Assembly: GCF_026210795.1 (NCBI RefSeq)
Contig: NC_089450.1
Location: 1,054,001-1,118,000, forward strand
Direction of reading: 5' to 3'
Length of the DNA stretch: 64,000 nucleotides
Source of the DNA: Rhizophagus irregularis
Taxonomy: Eukaryota > Glomeromycota > Glomeromycetes > Glomerales > Glomeraceae
Positions 35,701-45,487 of the stretch are shown one piece after another. The position numbers were made by a program, and so were the translations under genes. Numbering within the stretch: the first letter of the stretch is position 1; every line of letters begins with the position of its first letter. The notes below the pieces were generated by a model. It was given only the letters and a program-made list of their open reading frames with translations. It ran no database searches and had not been told where the DNA came from.

Positions 35701-38372
35701 GCATGCAAGTCACTCACCTCTCCGAATCTGAATGTGCCTCGGCAACCAGTAGTATTCGTTCCATGGTTAAACATAAGGCCAATTTTTCACGTGTACTCCC
35801 AGATTCTATTTTGTTTTTATCTCAAGGCTTGGGATTGATTAATTTATTTTTTCACCAATCACAAACACATTTAACTAATTTATTTTTATTAGCTAATTCT
35901 TCTTCTTTTTTTATGAAAAATTTATTTTTCTATAGATTACGTTTAATTCAATTTTCCTTTTTGATTCCTATTTCTCCGTTGTTAGTTAAAGATTGGACTA
36001 TATGGTCTAAACTTTTTGCTTTTAAGCAGGATTATATCGCTTGCACTATTGCTCTCCTGACTGCCACTCCTTTCAAGTTGTCATGTTCTCCACTTTCAAC
36101 TTTGCCTAACCTTACTGTATCCGATGGTCATACGCCTTTATTTGAAATAATGACCCCAAAGATTTTTATCTCTTACTTCCGACGTCTAAGAAGTCTGCAA
36201 CTCTATTACCTATCTCAATTTATCACGCCTCAAGGAACCCATATGATCACTTGGAATGTTTATCTTTCCAGCTTATCAAGTAGGAAAGGTCATCGAGTCC
36301 TCCCGCATAAGTGGTTCAATGACATTCATCAAAATGTCACCGTTCCAAATTCCAATTCTCTACTCTTGGATCAATTCTCTTCCGAAGCCGTTCCTTCAGG
36401 CGTTGATTTGGTTCCTGCCTTTGGTTCCTCTAGAAAATCCATGAAATGGATCGTGTCTTTGGATGAAGATGGTTCCCCTTTATTTGGAAAACAGCTCAGC
36501 AAACAACAATATTCTTGCAAGATTGTCCATTGGACTTCTGATTGTGTGACTCGACCTAATGATGTTATCACGCTCACTCCTTGTCCTGGTTGTTCTAAAC
36601 ATATACCGGTTACCCATACTAAAAGTAATCCTACAGATGTTACTCCTTTATGTATCATCCCAAAACTTTCTCCTCTTAGATCTTTAATTCTCCCGACAAC
36701 GCAGGAGCGTATTAGACATGATACCACTACTATTACTTCTCCTTTCACTTGGGCGGACCTTGATGAAACTGTAAGATCATATTATGGTCGTTTGGACACT
36801 CAACCTAATTTTTCACAAGTAGAGATGGTTACTCTCCCTACTCCTTCTCTTTCTTCCTCTTTGGGCTCGGCTGCTTCTCTCGCTTTTGCTGCCTCACCGT
36901 TAGCGACTCCTCCTAATAACCATTATTGTTTTTATACTGATGGTTCTTTAATTAACCTTGGCACTCCTGATGTTTCTATGGGTTGGTCTTGGGTTCAAGT
37001 CCTCGATGGCGCTGGTTTTTTCCAATCTATCGCTGCTTACGCTCATGGAATTATTCATAACTGGCCTTCCTCTACAAGAGCTGAAATTGCCGCTATACAT
37101 CCTGCTCTCACAGTCACTCCTCCCTTCTCAACGGTCACTATTTATACTGACTCTCAATCTGCCATAGATGGTCTTCGTCTTTGTGCTACCTTTTCTTATT
37201 CCAATAGTAGGCTCTATTACAAGACCACCAATTTTGAACTTTGGGCTATTATTGAACGTCTCATTTTCTCTAAATCTTTATCTGTCACGGCTGTTAAAGT
37301 GAAAGGTCACTCTGGTAATTTCTACAATGACTACGCGGACTCATTGGCCAATTCTGCGCATACTTCCTCTTCAGCAGTTCTTCTTTCTGATTTGGATCAA
37401 GTATCTCCTCATGATTTCTTATTAAAATATGATGATATTTTATGCGAATCCAACCCACGACGTCTATTCAAGCGATATTCGCAAATGCTGTGGATGCATA
37501 GACTAACGCGTTTATCACGTTTTAATTTCACCATTGATTTATCTTTTACTTCAGATTTCGTGATTGATTGGGATCTTACCTGGTTTTCGCTCAATTCTGA
37601 ACCTCAACATGATGCCTCTTTTACTCGAGCTCATGCTTCCTCTCATCGCACCTTCAAATTCAAACTCTTTTTGGAAGATTTGCCTACTTTGGAACATCTT
37701 AAAAGAATTCGCCCGGACTTGTATATCGACATTTTATCATGTCGTTCATGTCTCGACTCCAAGGAAGATTTCATGCACCTTTTTATGTGCAAATGTAGAC
37801 GAATCGCTATGGAACAGATTCTCCTCTCCTACCAACATCATTTTATCAACAAACTTCAAGAAGCTGGTGATCTCGTTAAGAAAGATCCCTCTTTACTTAT
37901 TAACAAATTTAAATCTCTTCCTTGTTGGTCCTTTTCTTCTTCAAATTGGACTTCATATAGCCTTGTCCGTGGCTGCCTTCCGAAATCCTTTGTTGAAATT
38001 TTTGAAGAACTTTCTATCCCACGTAATTCTGCGATGAAGGTTATCTCTGCCATCCACAATCACTTTATCCAAAAGATCAGAAAACGAATTTGGCTACCGC
38101 GTTCCTATGACAAATCTAAATGGGAAAATGCGATGAACATCACTCAAAAACTTAAACTTTCTCGGCCTTCAAATTTGCCAAAGTCTACGTACTTACCTTT
38201 CTCAACTTTACCTCCTCCGACCCTTTCCGACGCCATACGTGACTCCGACGTTGATTATTTAAAGAACTCGATGAAATATGGTTTGCCTTGGTTTAATCAC
38301 TATTCGGGTTTTATGGGTCGTCTAACGGTGCAACTTACTAACAGCTTTAGCAGGGTGGTGTGTCGATTTTAA
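32753..38372 (+). pseudogene. LINE ORF2, endonuclease-RT-RNase H polyprotein (copy 2), one frameshift
   Basis: The best-preserved ORF2 of the window, about 1,870 aa if uninterrupted. The endonuclease N-terminus is open from ATG 32,753 to 33,436. A 2-base loss near 33,428 (CTCACATATGAAG versus CTCATGGCTATGAAG in copy 1) breaks it. From there the frame is continuous to 38,372, containing the end of the endonuclease (CSSDHNPIIT), the full RT with FMDD, RNase H (CFYTDGSL, STRAEIAAI, IYTDSQSAIDGL, VKGHSGNFYNDYADSLAN) and the terminal Cys-rich region. Only this one lesion separates it from a coding-competent ORF2, so this copy is probably young. Confidence 0.92.
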
Positions 38373-38642
38373 TAATGGGCGCATTGTTCGTTGGTTTGCT
38401 TGCATAGTTGCTTCTTCTTAGGTTGGAATATATCTAGGCGGGGGATCAGGATAGTTTTAGTGTTATGCGATTTTTTCCTTTTTGAATTAATTTTATAGCT
38501 TTATTACTGTTTTGGAGACTATATAGTTTTGTTTTTAGTTAATTTTATTTTTCTTTTTTGTACTTTGAAAAATTTTATTTTATTTTTTGTAAGTTCGTTA
38601 AATAATTTTAATAAAGATAAAGGCTACTATGCCATATTTGCC

Positions 38643-38656
38643 TTGATAAGGACTGA
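38643..38656 (+). repeat. 14-bp LINE junction repeat 3
   Basis: TTGATAAGGACTGA between LINE copies 2 and 3. Confidence 0.9.
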
Positions 38657-41600
38657 TTTACTTTGGGTCATATATATAGACCCCTTATTGACTGTTCTTA
38701 AGAATGAAATGATGGATCCATATATACTTCATGCTCCTTCTTTGTCTAATTCCTTGGCTGAGACTAATTCAGGTGGACTACGAATCAACAACTTGGTCTT
38801 TATGGATGATTCTACTTTAATTTCGTCCTCCAAATCTGGAATGGAATCAATGCTCTCTATTACGGAAGAGTTTTATCAAATTAATAATACTTGCGCTAAT
38901 CACAACAAATATGTTTTAATTACTAATTCGTTGCCTCCCACTTCAGCTCTTTCACCTTCTCCAGTCGTGTTTGACTTGCAATTATCTGGACTGAACAAAG
39001 TTCCTTTCATCTCTATTGTGCCTATCTCCATGAATAGCTCTTTCCGCTTCCTGGGCGTCTGGTTCAATGTCGCTGGTTCCCGCGACTTTGTCAAGAAACA
39101 AGTTGCTCGTGAATGCAATTCTTTCGCGGCTATTGTTCGTCCTGCTAAATTATCTGCAAAACAAGTTGTTTACCTACACAATACCGTCCTTATTCCGAAA
39201 TTGGAATATCGTATGCAAGTCACTCACCTCTCCGAATCTGAATGCGCCTCGGCAACCAGCAGTATCCGTTCCTTGGTTAAACATAAGGCCAATTTTTCAC
39301 GTGTACTTCCTGACTCTATTTTGTTTTTGTCTCAAGGCCTGGGATTAATCAATTTATTTTTTCACCAGTCACAAACACATTTAATTAATTTATTTTTGTT
39401 AGCTAATTCTTCTTCTTTTTTTATGAAAAATTTAATTTTATATAGATTACGTTTAATTCAATTTTCTTTTTTGATTCCTATTTCCCCATTGTTAGTTATA
39501 GATTGGACTATATGGTCTAAACTTTTTGCTTTTAAACAGGACTATATCGCATGCACTATTGCTCTCCTAACCACCACTCCTTTCAAGTTGTTGCGTTCAC
39601 GTCTTTCAACTTTGCCTGACCTTACTATATCTGATGGTCATACGCCTTTATTCGACGTTATGACTCCAAAAATTTTTATTTCTTACTTCCGACGTCTTAG
39701 AAGTTTGCGACTTTATTACCTATCTCAATTCATCACGCCTCAAGGAACCCATATGATCACTTGGAATGTTTATTTATCCAATTTATCAAGTAGGAAAGGT
39801 CATCGCGTCCTTCCGCATAAATGGTTCAACGACATTCACCAATGCGTCACTATTCCAAATTCCAATTCTCTACTCTTGGATCAATTCTCCTCTGATGCTA
39901 TTCCTTCAAACATTGACTTGGTTCCAGCTTTTGGTTCCTCTAGAAAATCTATGAAATGGATCGTGACTTTGGATGAAGATGGCTCTCCTCTTTTTGGAAA
40001 ACAACTTAGCAAGCAACAATATTCCTGCAAGATTGTCCATTGGACCTCTGATTGTGTGACTCGACCTAATGATGTTATCACGCTCACTCCTTGTTCTGGT
40101 TGTTCTAAACATGTACCGGTTACCCATACTAAAAGCAATCCAACAGATGTTACTCCTCTATGTATCATCCCAAAACTTTCTCCTCTTAGATCTTTAATTC
40201 TCCCAACCACGCAGGAGCGTATTAGACATGACACCACCACTATTACTTCTCCTTTTACTTGGGCGGACCTTGACGAGTCTGTAACATCCTATTATGGTCG
40301 TTTGGACATTCAACCTAATTTTTCACATGAAGATGTGGTTACTCTTCCTTCTCCTTCTCCTCCTTCCTTTTTAAGTCCGGCTGCTCCTCTTGCTTTTGCT
40401 GCCTCACCGTTAGCGACTCCTCCTGATAATCATTATTGTTTTTATACCGATGGTTCTTTAATTAACCTTGGCACTCCTGATGTTTCTATGGGTTGGTCTT
40501 GGGTTCAAGTTCTCGATGGCGCTGGTTTTTTCCAATCTATCGCTGCTCACGCTCATGGAATTATTCACAATTGGCCTTCTTCTACAAGAGCTGAGATTGC
40601 CGCTATACATGCTGCTCTTACAGTCACTCCTCCTTTCTCAACGGTCACTATTCATACTGACTCTCAATCTGCCATAGATGGTCTCCGTCTGTGTGCTACC
40701 TTTTCTTATTCCAATAGTAGGCTTTATTACAAGACCACTAATTTTGAACTCTGGGCTATTATTGAACGTCTCATTTCATCAAAATTTTTGTCCGTCACGG
40801 CTGTCAAAGTGAAAGGTCACTCTGGTAATTTCTACAACGACTACGCGGACTCTTTGGCCAACTCTGCGCATACCTCTTCTTCAGCAATTCTTCTTTCTGA
40901 TCTGGATCAAGTATCTCCTTACGATTTCTTATTAAAATATAATGATATTTTATGTGAATCTAACCCACGTCGCCTATTCAAGCAATATTCGCAAATGCTG
41001 TGGATGCATAGATTAACGCGTTTATCGCGGTTTAACTTTACCATTGCTTTATCTTCTACCTCAGATTTCGTGATTGATTGGGATCTTACTTGGTTCTCTT
41101 TAAACTTTGAACCTCAACATGATGCTTCTTTTACTCGTGCTCATGCTTCCTCTCATCGCACCTTCAAATTCAAACTCTTTTTGGAAGATTTACCTACTTT
41201 GGAACATCTTAAAAGAATTCGCCCGGACTTATATATCGACATCTTATTGTGTCGTTCATGTCTCGATTTCAAGGAAGATTTCATGCACTTGTTTATGTGC
41301 AAATGTAGACGAATCGCTATGGAACAGATTCTCCTCTCCTACCAGCATCATTTTGTCAACAAACTTCAAGAAGCTGGTGATCTCGTTAAGAAAGATCCCT
41401 CTTTAATTATTAACAAATTTAAATCTCTTCCTTGTTGGTCCTTTTCCTCTTCAAATTGGACTTCATATAGTCTCGTCCGTGGCTGCCTTCCGAAATCCTT
41501 TGTCGAATTTTTTGAAGAACTTTCTATTCCCCGTAACTCTGCGATGAAGGTTATCTCTGCTATCCACAATCACTTTATCCAAAAGATCAGAAAACGAATT

Positions 41601-41882
41601 TGGCTACCGCGCTCCTATGATAAATCCAAATGGGAAGACGCGATGAATATTACTCATAAACTCAAACTTTCTCGGCCTTCGAATTTGCCAAAGTCCACGT
41701 ACTTACCTTTCTCAACTTTACCTCCTCCGACCCTTTCCGATGCCGCACGTGACTCCGACGTTGATTATTTAATGAACTCGATGAAATATGGTTTGCCTTG
41801 GTTTAATCACTATTCGGGTTTTATGGGTCGTCTAACGGTGCAACTTACTAACAGCTTTAGCAGGGTGGTGTGTCGATTTTAA
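38657..41882 (+). pseudogene. LINE ORF2 fragment: end of RT, RNase H, C-terminal region (copy 3)
   Basis: Open from the truncation point to 41,882 without interruption, reading LLWVIYIDPLLTVLKNEMMD, VFMDDSTLIS, FLGVWFN, then the RNase H motifs (CFYTDGSLINLG, STRAEIAAI, IHTDSQSAIDGL, VKGHSGNFYNDYADSLAN) and the terminal GRLTVQLTNSFSRVVCRF. The frame is accidentally open leftward into the 3' UTR of copy 2 (an ATG at 38,529); that extension is not native. The absence of stops in over 3 kb suggests either recent insertion or loss of function only through truncation. Confidence 0.9.
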
Positions 41883-42147
41883 TAATGGGCGCATTGTTCG
41901 TTGGTTTGTTTGCATAGTTGCCTCTTCTTAGGTTGAAATATATTTAGGCGGGGGATCAGGATAGTTTTAGTGTTATGCGATTTTTCTTTTTGAATTATTT
42001 TATAGCTTTATTACTGTTTTGGAGACTATATAGTTTTGTTTTTAGTTAATTTTATTTTTCCTTTTTGTACTTTGAAAATTTTATTTTATTTTTGTAAGTT
42101 CGTTAAATAAATTTAATAAAGATAAAGGCTACTATGCCATATTTGCC
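38657..42147 (+). mobile_element. LINE copy 3, 5'-truncated
   Basis: Starts abruptly with TTTACTTTGGGTCATATATA, corresponding to about 26,959 in copy 1, inside the reverse transcriptase. It continues to the shared 3' end. It differs from copies 1 and 2 at many third-codon positions and so is an older or separate insertion of the same family. Confidence 0.92.
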
Positions 42148-42161
42148 TTGATAAGGACTGA
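42148..42161 (+). repeat. 14-bp LINE junction repeat 4
   Basis: TTGATAAGGACTGA after LINE copy 3. It continues TGACGATGTCAC, similar to the TGACCATGTAAC of the 52-bp repeats at 22.2 kb, so this is where the interrupted element resumes. Confidence 0.9.
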
Positions 42162-42185
42162 TGACGATGTCACTTTGTTATTGTA

Positions 42186-42195
42186 AATTGAAGAT
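42186..42195 (+). promoter_or_regulatory. Shared AATTGAAGAT motif upstream of the 42,231 gene
   Basis: GTAAATTGAAGATAACATTA lies 36 bp before the ATG at 42,231. Confidence 0.65.
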
Positions 42196-42230
42196 AACAT
42201 TAGGTATGTAGACACGTACAGAAAAAAGAC

Positions 42231-42815
42231 ATGTCTTACACTTATATAATTAATCCTATAACCGGACGTCCAATCCGTGTTGGTGGAGATACCTTTAATC
42301 GAATAGTTATGGAATCCCATGATTATATCGATGGAAGGCTTGTCCGTAGACAAACCGCACCGCCTCCACCCCAGGAACAACCTGTATATTTAAATACAGA
42401 TACAGGACGCTATATTCAACACGGTACTAGAACGTATCATAGACTGGTTGAGAGTGACTACGAGGTAGTTGAGGACTACTACCTTGTTCATTCTGAAGAG
42501 GAGGAGCTTATAGAGGAAATCATCAATGAAACACGCTATAATGAGGAAAATCTTGATGGCCAGCAGTTAACTTTCAATGTTATACAACAAATCAGGGCCG
42601 CTATTCAGGCTGACCAAGATGAATATGATGATTTTATCTTACAGCAGGATACGACTAACGGGACACCTTCCTCCGGTCCTTCCGGTCGTCCACGAACTTT
42701 GGAGGACCATGCCCCGAGACTTGCAGAGCTTAATATTGAGTTGTGTAGGGAATGTCTCATGCCTGTAAGCCCAAATGACTCAACAGACAAGTTGTGCAAG
42801 GATTGCGCTTCCTAA
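42231..42815 (+). CDS. Two-repeat 'NPxTGR' motif protein with C-terminal zinc ribbon
   Basis: Intact, 194 aa. Residues 8-35 carry NPITGRPIRVGGDTFNRIV, and a second, weaker copy follows at about 58-80 (NTDTGRYIQHGTRTYHRLV). NPxTGRxIxxGGxTYxxL is a short motif scattered through many large DNA virus proteins (the 2-cysteine adaptor/SAP-like motif class). Recognition is from memory. A Pro run (APPPPQEQP) links the repeats, a long acidic helical middle follows, and the C-terminus has CRECLMPVSPNDSTDKLCKDC, a Cys-x2-Cys ... Cys-x2-Cys zinc ribbon. It may be an adaptor or virion/transcription-associated protein, but function is not established. It is the first gene of the right arm after the LINE insertions and has the shared upstream motif. 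Confidence 0.65.
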   Translation: MSYTYIINPITGRPIRVGGDTFNRIVMESHDYIDGRLVRRQTAPPPPQEQPVYLNTDTGRYIQHGTRTYHRLVESDYEVVEDYYLVHSEEEELIEEIINETRYNEENLDGQQLTFNVIQQIRAAIQADQDEYDDFILQQDTTNGTPSSGPSGRPRTLEDHAPRLAELNIELCRECLMPVSPNDSTDKLCKDCAS

Positions 42816-42819
42816 TGGT

Positions 42820-42860
42820 TAGTCCTCTGGTCCTCTGGTCCTCTGGTCCTCTGGTCTTTC
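42820..42860 (+). repeat. Short GGTCCTCT tandem repeat
   Basis: GTCCTCTG repeated about five times just after the stop codon at 42,815. It may lie in the 3' UTR. Confidence 0.8.
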
Positions 42861-42904
42861 CAACGGTTGATCCCTTAATGCCAGTTATTTTTTTTTCTAC
42901 AAAT

Positions 42905-42983
42905 GACAGGTATTTAAAGATAACAATATATAAAAAAGATTGTGAAGAGTACTAAGTGAGCGAATAATCAAAGAAAGATAGCC
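42905..42983 (+). promoter_or_regulatory. Probable promoter of the 42,984 gene
   Basis: GGTATTTAAAGATAACAATA followed by TATATAAAAAAG lies about 45-75 bp before the ATG. It has the element's AAGATAAC word and a TATA-like box. Confidence 0.45.
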
Positions 42984-43544
42984 ATGTCAACATCAATCGT
43001 AATAAACCAGTGTCAGAACTGTGGAGTATTCTCTGCAAAAGCGGCATATAGAGGATTATCCAGCGTGTTGTATAGACAGATTATAAAGAAGATTGGTGAC
43101 GAGAGTGAACCTTTACAAGCCTTGGGACTTGCCAGGGATAAGTTGGTCCAGATTATTCGTCGGGCAAGTAATGCGGATTTTACGCAATTATTCACACAAA
43201 GACTGGATATGAAAATTATGGACGGAGATTCATACGAGAATACTAGGAAGTGGCTTCTTGAACAGCTTATAGCCATTGGATGTGACAGTGGGGAAATTGC
43301 CTTATATCAGTTCTTACGGAATACATACCCGGATGGTATCGACGAGCCTTTCACTACATTCTATGAGAACTATGTAAGTCATGTAAGTAATCCAATGACT
43401 AAGAACTTTGCTTCTCGAGCCTTAGGAGCTATTGGGTTAAAAGCTAGGATGTTACGGATTGACTTCGAAGGACGTAAAAAAAGCGCCATGATTCTTAGGG
43501 CTTCTGCGGAAGAACTTCGCGAGATTCTTACAAAATACTATTGA
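42984..43544 (+). CDS. Small protein resembling the winged-helix end of the element's helicase
   Basis: Intact, 186 aa. It starts MSTSIVINQCQNCGVFSAKA with a single Cys-x2-Cys. The middle is helical. The C-terminal region reads FTTFYENYVSHVSNPMTKNF, then LGAIGLKARMLRIDFEGRKK and SAEELREILTKYY. This matches by eye the helicase segment around FYSTYQNWCSEKGENKTL ... ARINYYILDKAKIVENF (about 17,005-17,175). Both have FY-x-x-Y, a Lys-rich helix and a final helix before an acidic end. It may therefore be a DNA-binding winged-helix protein. The similarity is weak and unaligned. It is convergent with the packaging ATPase gene, with 199 bp between stop codons. Confidence 0.5.
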   Translation: MSTSIVINQCQNCGVFSAKAAYRGLSSVLYRQIIKKIGDESEPLQALGLARDKLVQIIRRASNADFTQLFTQRLDMKIMDGDSYENTRKWLLEQLIAIGCDSGEIALYQFLRNTYPDGIDEPFTTFYENYVSHVSNPMTKNFASRALGAIGLKARMLRIDFEGRKKSAMILRASAEELREILTKYY

Positions 43545-43743
43545 TCCCTACTCGTAATGCTCGACGGTCTATATGACCTTTAGAAAAGATCTGTAAAAGG
43601 ACCCCGATGCCTTCTATTATTTTTTTATTATCCAAAGGGTGACTAGACTTCAGGACTTCATATCGGGAGAATAACTCCTTTACGGTCTCAGGTTTTGGAA
43701 TTTCAGTCTTTGTGGTCCTATCCCGTACTTTCGCTAAGAAGTT

Positions 43744-44751
43744 TTAGAAGTCTGATCCCAGGGTCTTACCAGATAGTCCGTAGGCTTCCCGAAAGACGTA
43801 CTTAATCCAGGTATCTGCGTTCTTAGCTATAACACCGGATACGAGGAGGTGTTTTCTCTCTTTAGGCGATGGATATTCCCGAGCAAACTCGATTAGCTGG
43901 GAGGACTTTTTTGCTTCAGCTACGGCTTTCTGGCCATAAGGACTAAACTTCGATCGAACTGGGTTCAAACTCGGATTGAACGGGGATCGAACTGGGTTCA
44001 AACTCGGATCGAATGGAGATTGAACTGAGATCGAACTAGGATCGAACTGAGATTGATCGGTGATCGAACTGAGACTAGTATCCCATCTAACCCGAATGGA
44101 TAACGGATCGCTCTTGGATCTTCTAAGATCAAATACTATAAATTCGCGTTGTAGAGTAAGGTCATCGATTACTGGAGCTAGTGATTCCGATTCTTCTGTA
44201 TACTGGTGGATGATCCTCTTAGTATCGGTCAAACTTCCGTGACCTCCATGTAGGGCAATATAATTCACATTTTCACGAATAGCCTTGGGAATGGTAAAGA
44301 ATCTTTGGGCCACATAGATACACGAGATATTTTTATGACGCCCGTGTGTAAAAAATCCAGTGATGAGATCCTGGGTTTTTTTAGGCGCATCCATCAAATC
44401 CTCGAAGATTACCACAGTAGCCTGGGTGGAATTGAAGTCCTTAACATTTGGAATCTCACTATGGGATACTGCGGTAAACGGAATTTCTTCTTCTTTGAAA
44501 AAATCACGTACGACTGCCCACTTCGGTTCATCGAGGTATCTGCCAACTAGAATTACCGCATCACATAATATGTACCTTTCGCCATCCTCCTTTGCCTTCT
44601 TGTCTCCCATTAACAAATTAATGATCATAGTTGTTTTACCCGAATCAGAACTTCCTGCTACGGCAAGACGGAAAGGCCATGATGGGGCAAACTCATTACC
44701 CTGTCTCGAGTCGGTCGTGTACTCGTCCAAATTGTATACATAAAGATCCAT
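43744..44751 (-). CDS. A32-like (FtsK/HerA) genome-packaging ATPase
   Basis: Intact, 335 aa, start at 44,751. The Walker A is AGSSDSGKTTMI at residues 32-43 and the Walker B is ATVVIFEDLMD at residues 111-121. These are followed by FFTHGRHKNISCIYVAQRF with the expected Gln of the sensor, and ALHGGHGSLTDTKRI. This is the arrangement of poxvirus A32-type ATPases found in Polintons, virophages and large DNA viruses, which pump DNA into capsids. The C-terminal part carries short repeats (SPFDPSLNPVRSPFNPSLNPV) and a basic helical end. The start codon is 31 bp from the divergent coiled-coil gene, implying a shared bidirectional promoter. An intact packaging ATPase argues that the ancestor formed particles. 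Confidence 0.85.
   Translation of the reverse strand: MDLYVYNLDEYTTDSRQGNEFAPSWPFRLAVAGSSDSGKTTMIINLLMGDKKAKEDGERYILCDAVILVGRYLDEPKWAVVRDFFKEEEIPFTAVSHSEIPNVKDFNSTQATVVIFEDLMDAPKKTQDLITGFFTHGRHKNISCIYVAQRFFTIPKAIRENVNYIALHGGHGSLTDTKRIIHQYTEESESLAPVIDDLTLQREFIVFDLRRSKSDPLSIRVRWDTSLSSITDQSQFDPSSISVQSPFDPSLNPVRSPFNPSLNPVRSKFSPYGQKAVAEAKKSSQLIEFAREYPSPKERKHLLVSGVIAKNADTWIKYVFREAYGLSGKTLGSDF
43935..44060. repeat. Short in-frame repeats in the ATPase gene
   Basis: GGGTTCAAACTCGGAT occurs twice, with related GATCGAACTG words between about 43,940 and 44,060. It encodes the SPFDPSLNPV-type repeat. Confidence 0.8.
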
Positions 44752-44782
44752 TTGAATTTTATTCTAATTTAGTTTAAATACG
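44752..44782. promoter_or_regulatory. 31-bp divergent promoter region
   Basis: Lies between the ATGs of the ATPase (minus) and the coiled-coil gene (plus). It is AT-only except for two G and two C, with TTTAGTTTAAATA. No exact AATTGAAGAT motif. Confidence 0.45.
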
Positions 44783-45487
44783 ATGTCGACACCAATTGCA
44801 ATTTATACTCCTTCAGAGCCTACTGGACCGCCTCCAAGAGATTTGCGTGATATGAATAATATACCATTAGTTGCGGTAATTAAGGATCTAACAGATTTTT
44901 TAACTGTCAGTGATCGCATGGTTGTTAATCGAGATATACAAAATGCAAACCATCGTCTTAAACATGCTCTTAATTTATTAATTCATCGCTGTAGAGAAAC
45001 ATATGAAGAACGTGATATATTAAAAGCGGAACGCGATCGATCTTGAAAAGAACGCGATGAATTACAAGACGAACTCGAGGTTCAAACAGGTTTGTTAGGT
45101 CTTACACAAGATGAGCTAAATATCGTACAAGATACTATTACTGGTTTGGAAGCTAATTTGGCTGAATTGGAACGTGAGTTTGGTGGTATGCGGACGACTA
45201 ATCGTCGTCTTCAGCAGCAATATAATCTTATGAGAGGAGAACGTAATAGAGCTATAGGTGAACGTAATAGAGCTATAGGCGAGCGTGATGCGGTACGAAA
45301 TCGGCTTGTATATGCCAATAATCGGGTTCTTTTTGGAATTTGGACATTGGGACGTCTTAGGAATCGACTTTTCCAACAAATAGCCGCTCTGCGTATCCAA
45401 GTACAATGGTTTCGGATTAGACAATTGAACCCTCCTCCACCTCCTCTCAACCATCCACAAAATACGATATGGCTGCCGTTGGTATAG
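44783..45487 (+). pseudogene. Coiled-coil protein upstream of Gag, one in-frame stop
   Basis: A single reading frame runs from ATG 44,783 (MSTPIAIYTPSEPTGPPPRD) to 45,487, interrupted by one TGA at 45,044-45,046. The N-terminus has a Pro-rich leader, LTDFLTVSDRMV, then a long Glu/Arg/Leu heptad region rich in ERD units. After the stop come ELQDELEVQTGLLG, GLEANLAELEREFGGM and three ERNRAIGERD-type repeats, ending NPPPPPLNHPQNTIWLPLV. It overlaps the Gag start by 19 bp. Similar coiled-coil leaders precede Gag in glomeromycete Ty3-type elements as I recall. The TGA is probably a mutated CGA. It may be a Gag assembly partner or an N-terminal extension. Confidence 0.6.

Larger units (their letters stand above)
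30473..38642 (+). mobile_element. LINE copy 2, full length, nearly intact
   Basis: Same organisation as copy 1. It has fewer lesions: two compensating one-base changes in ORF1 and one 2-base loss in ORF2. It ends ACTATGCCATATTTGCC. It directly follows copy 1 with only the 14-bp junction between them. Confidence 0.93.

Noticed and set aside
38529-38656. N-terminal extension of the ORF2 fragment of LINE copy 3
   Set aside because: This open stretch is the 3' UTR of copy 2 plus the junction sequence and is in frame by chance.
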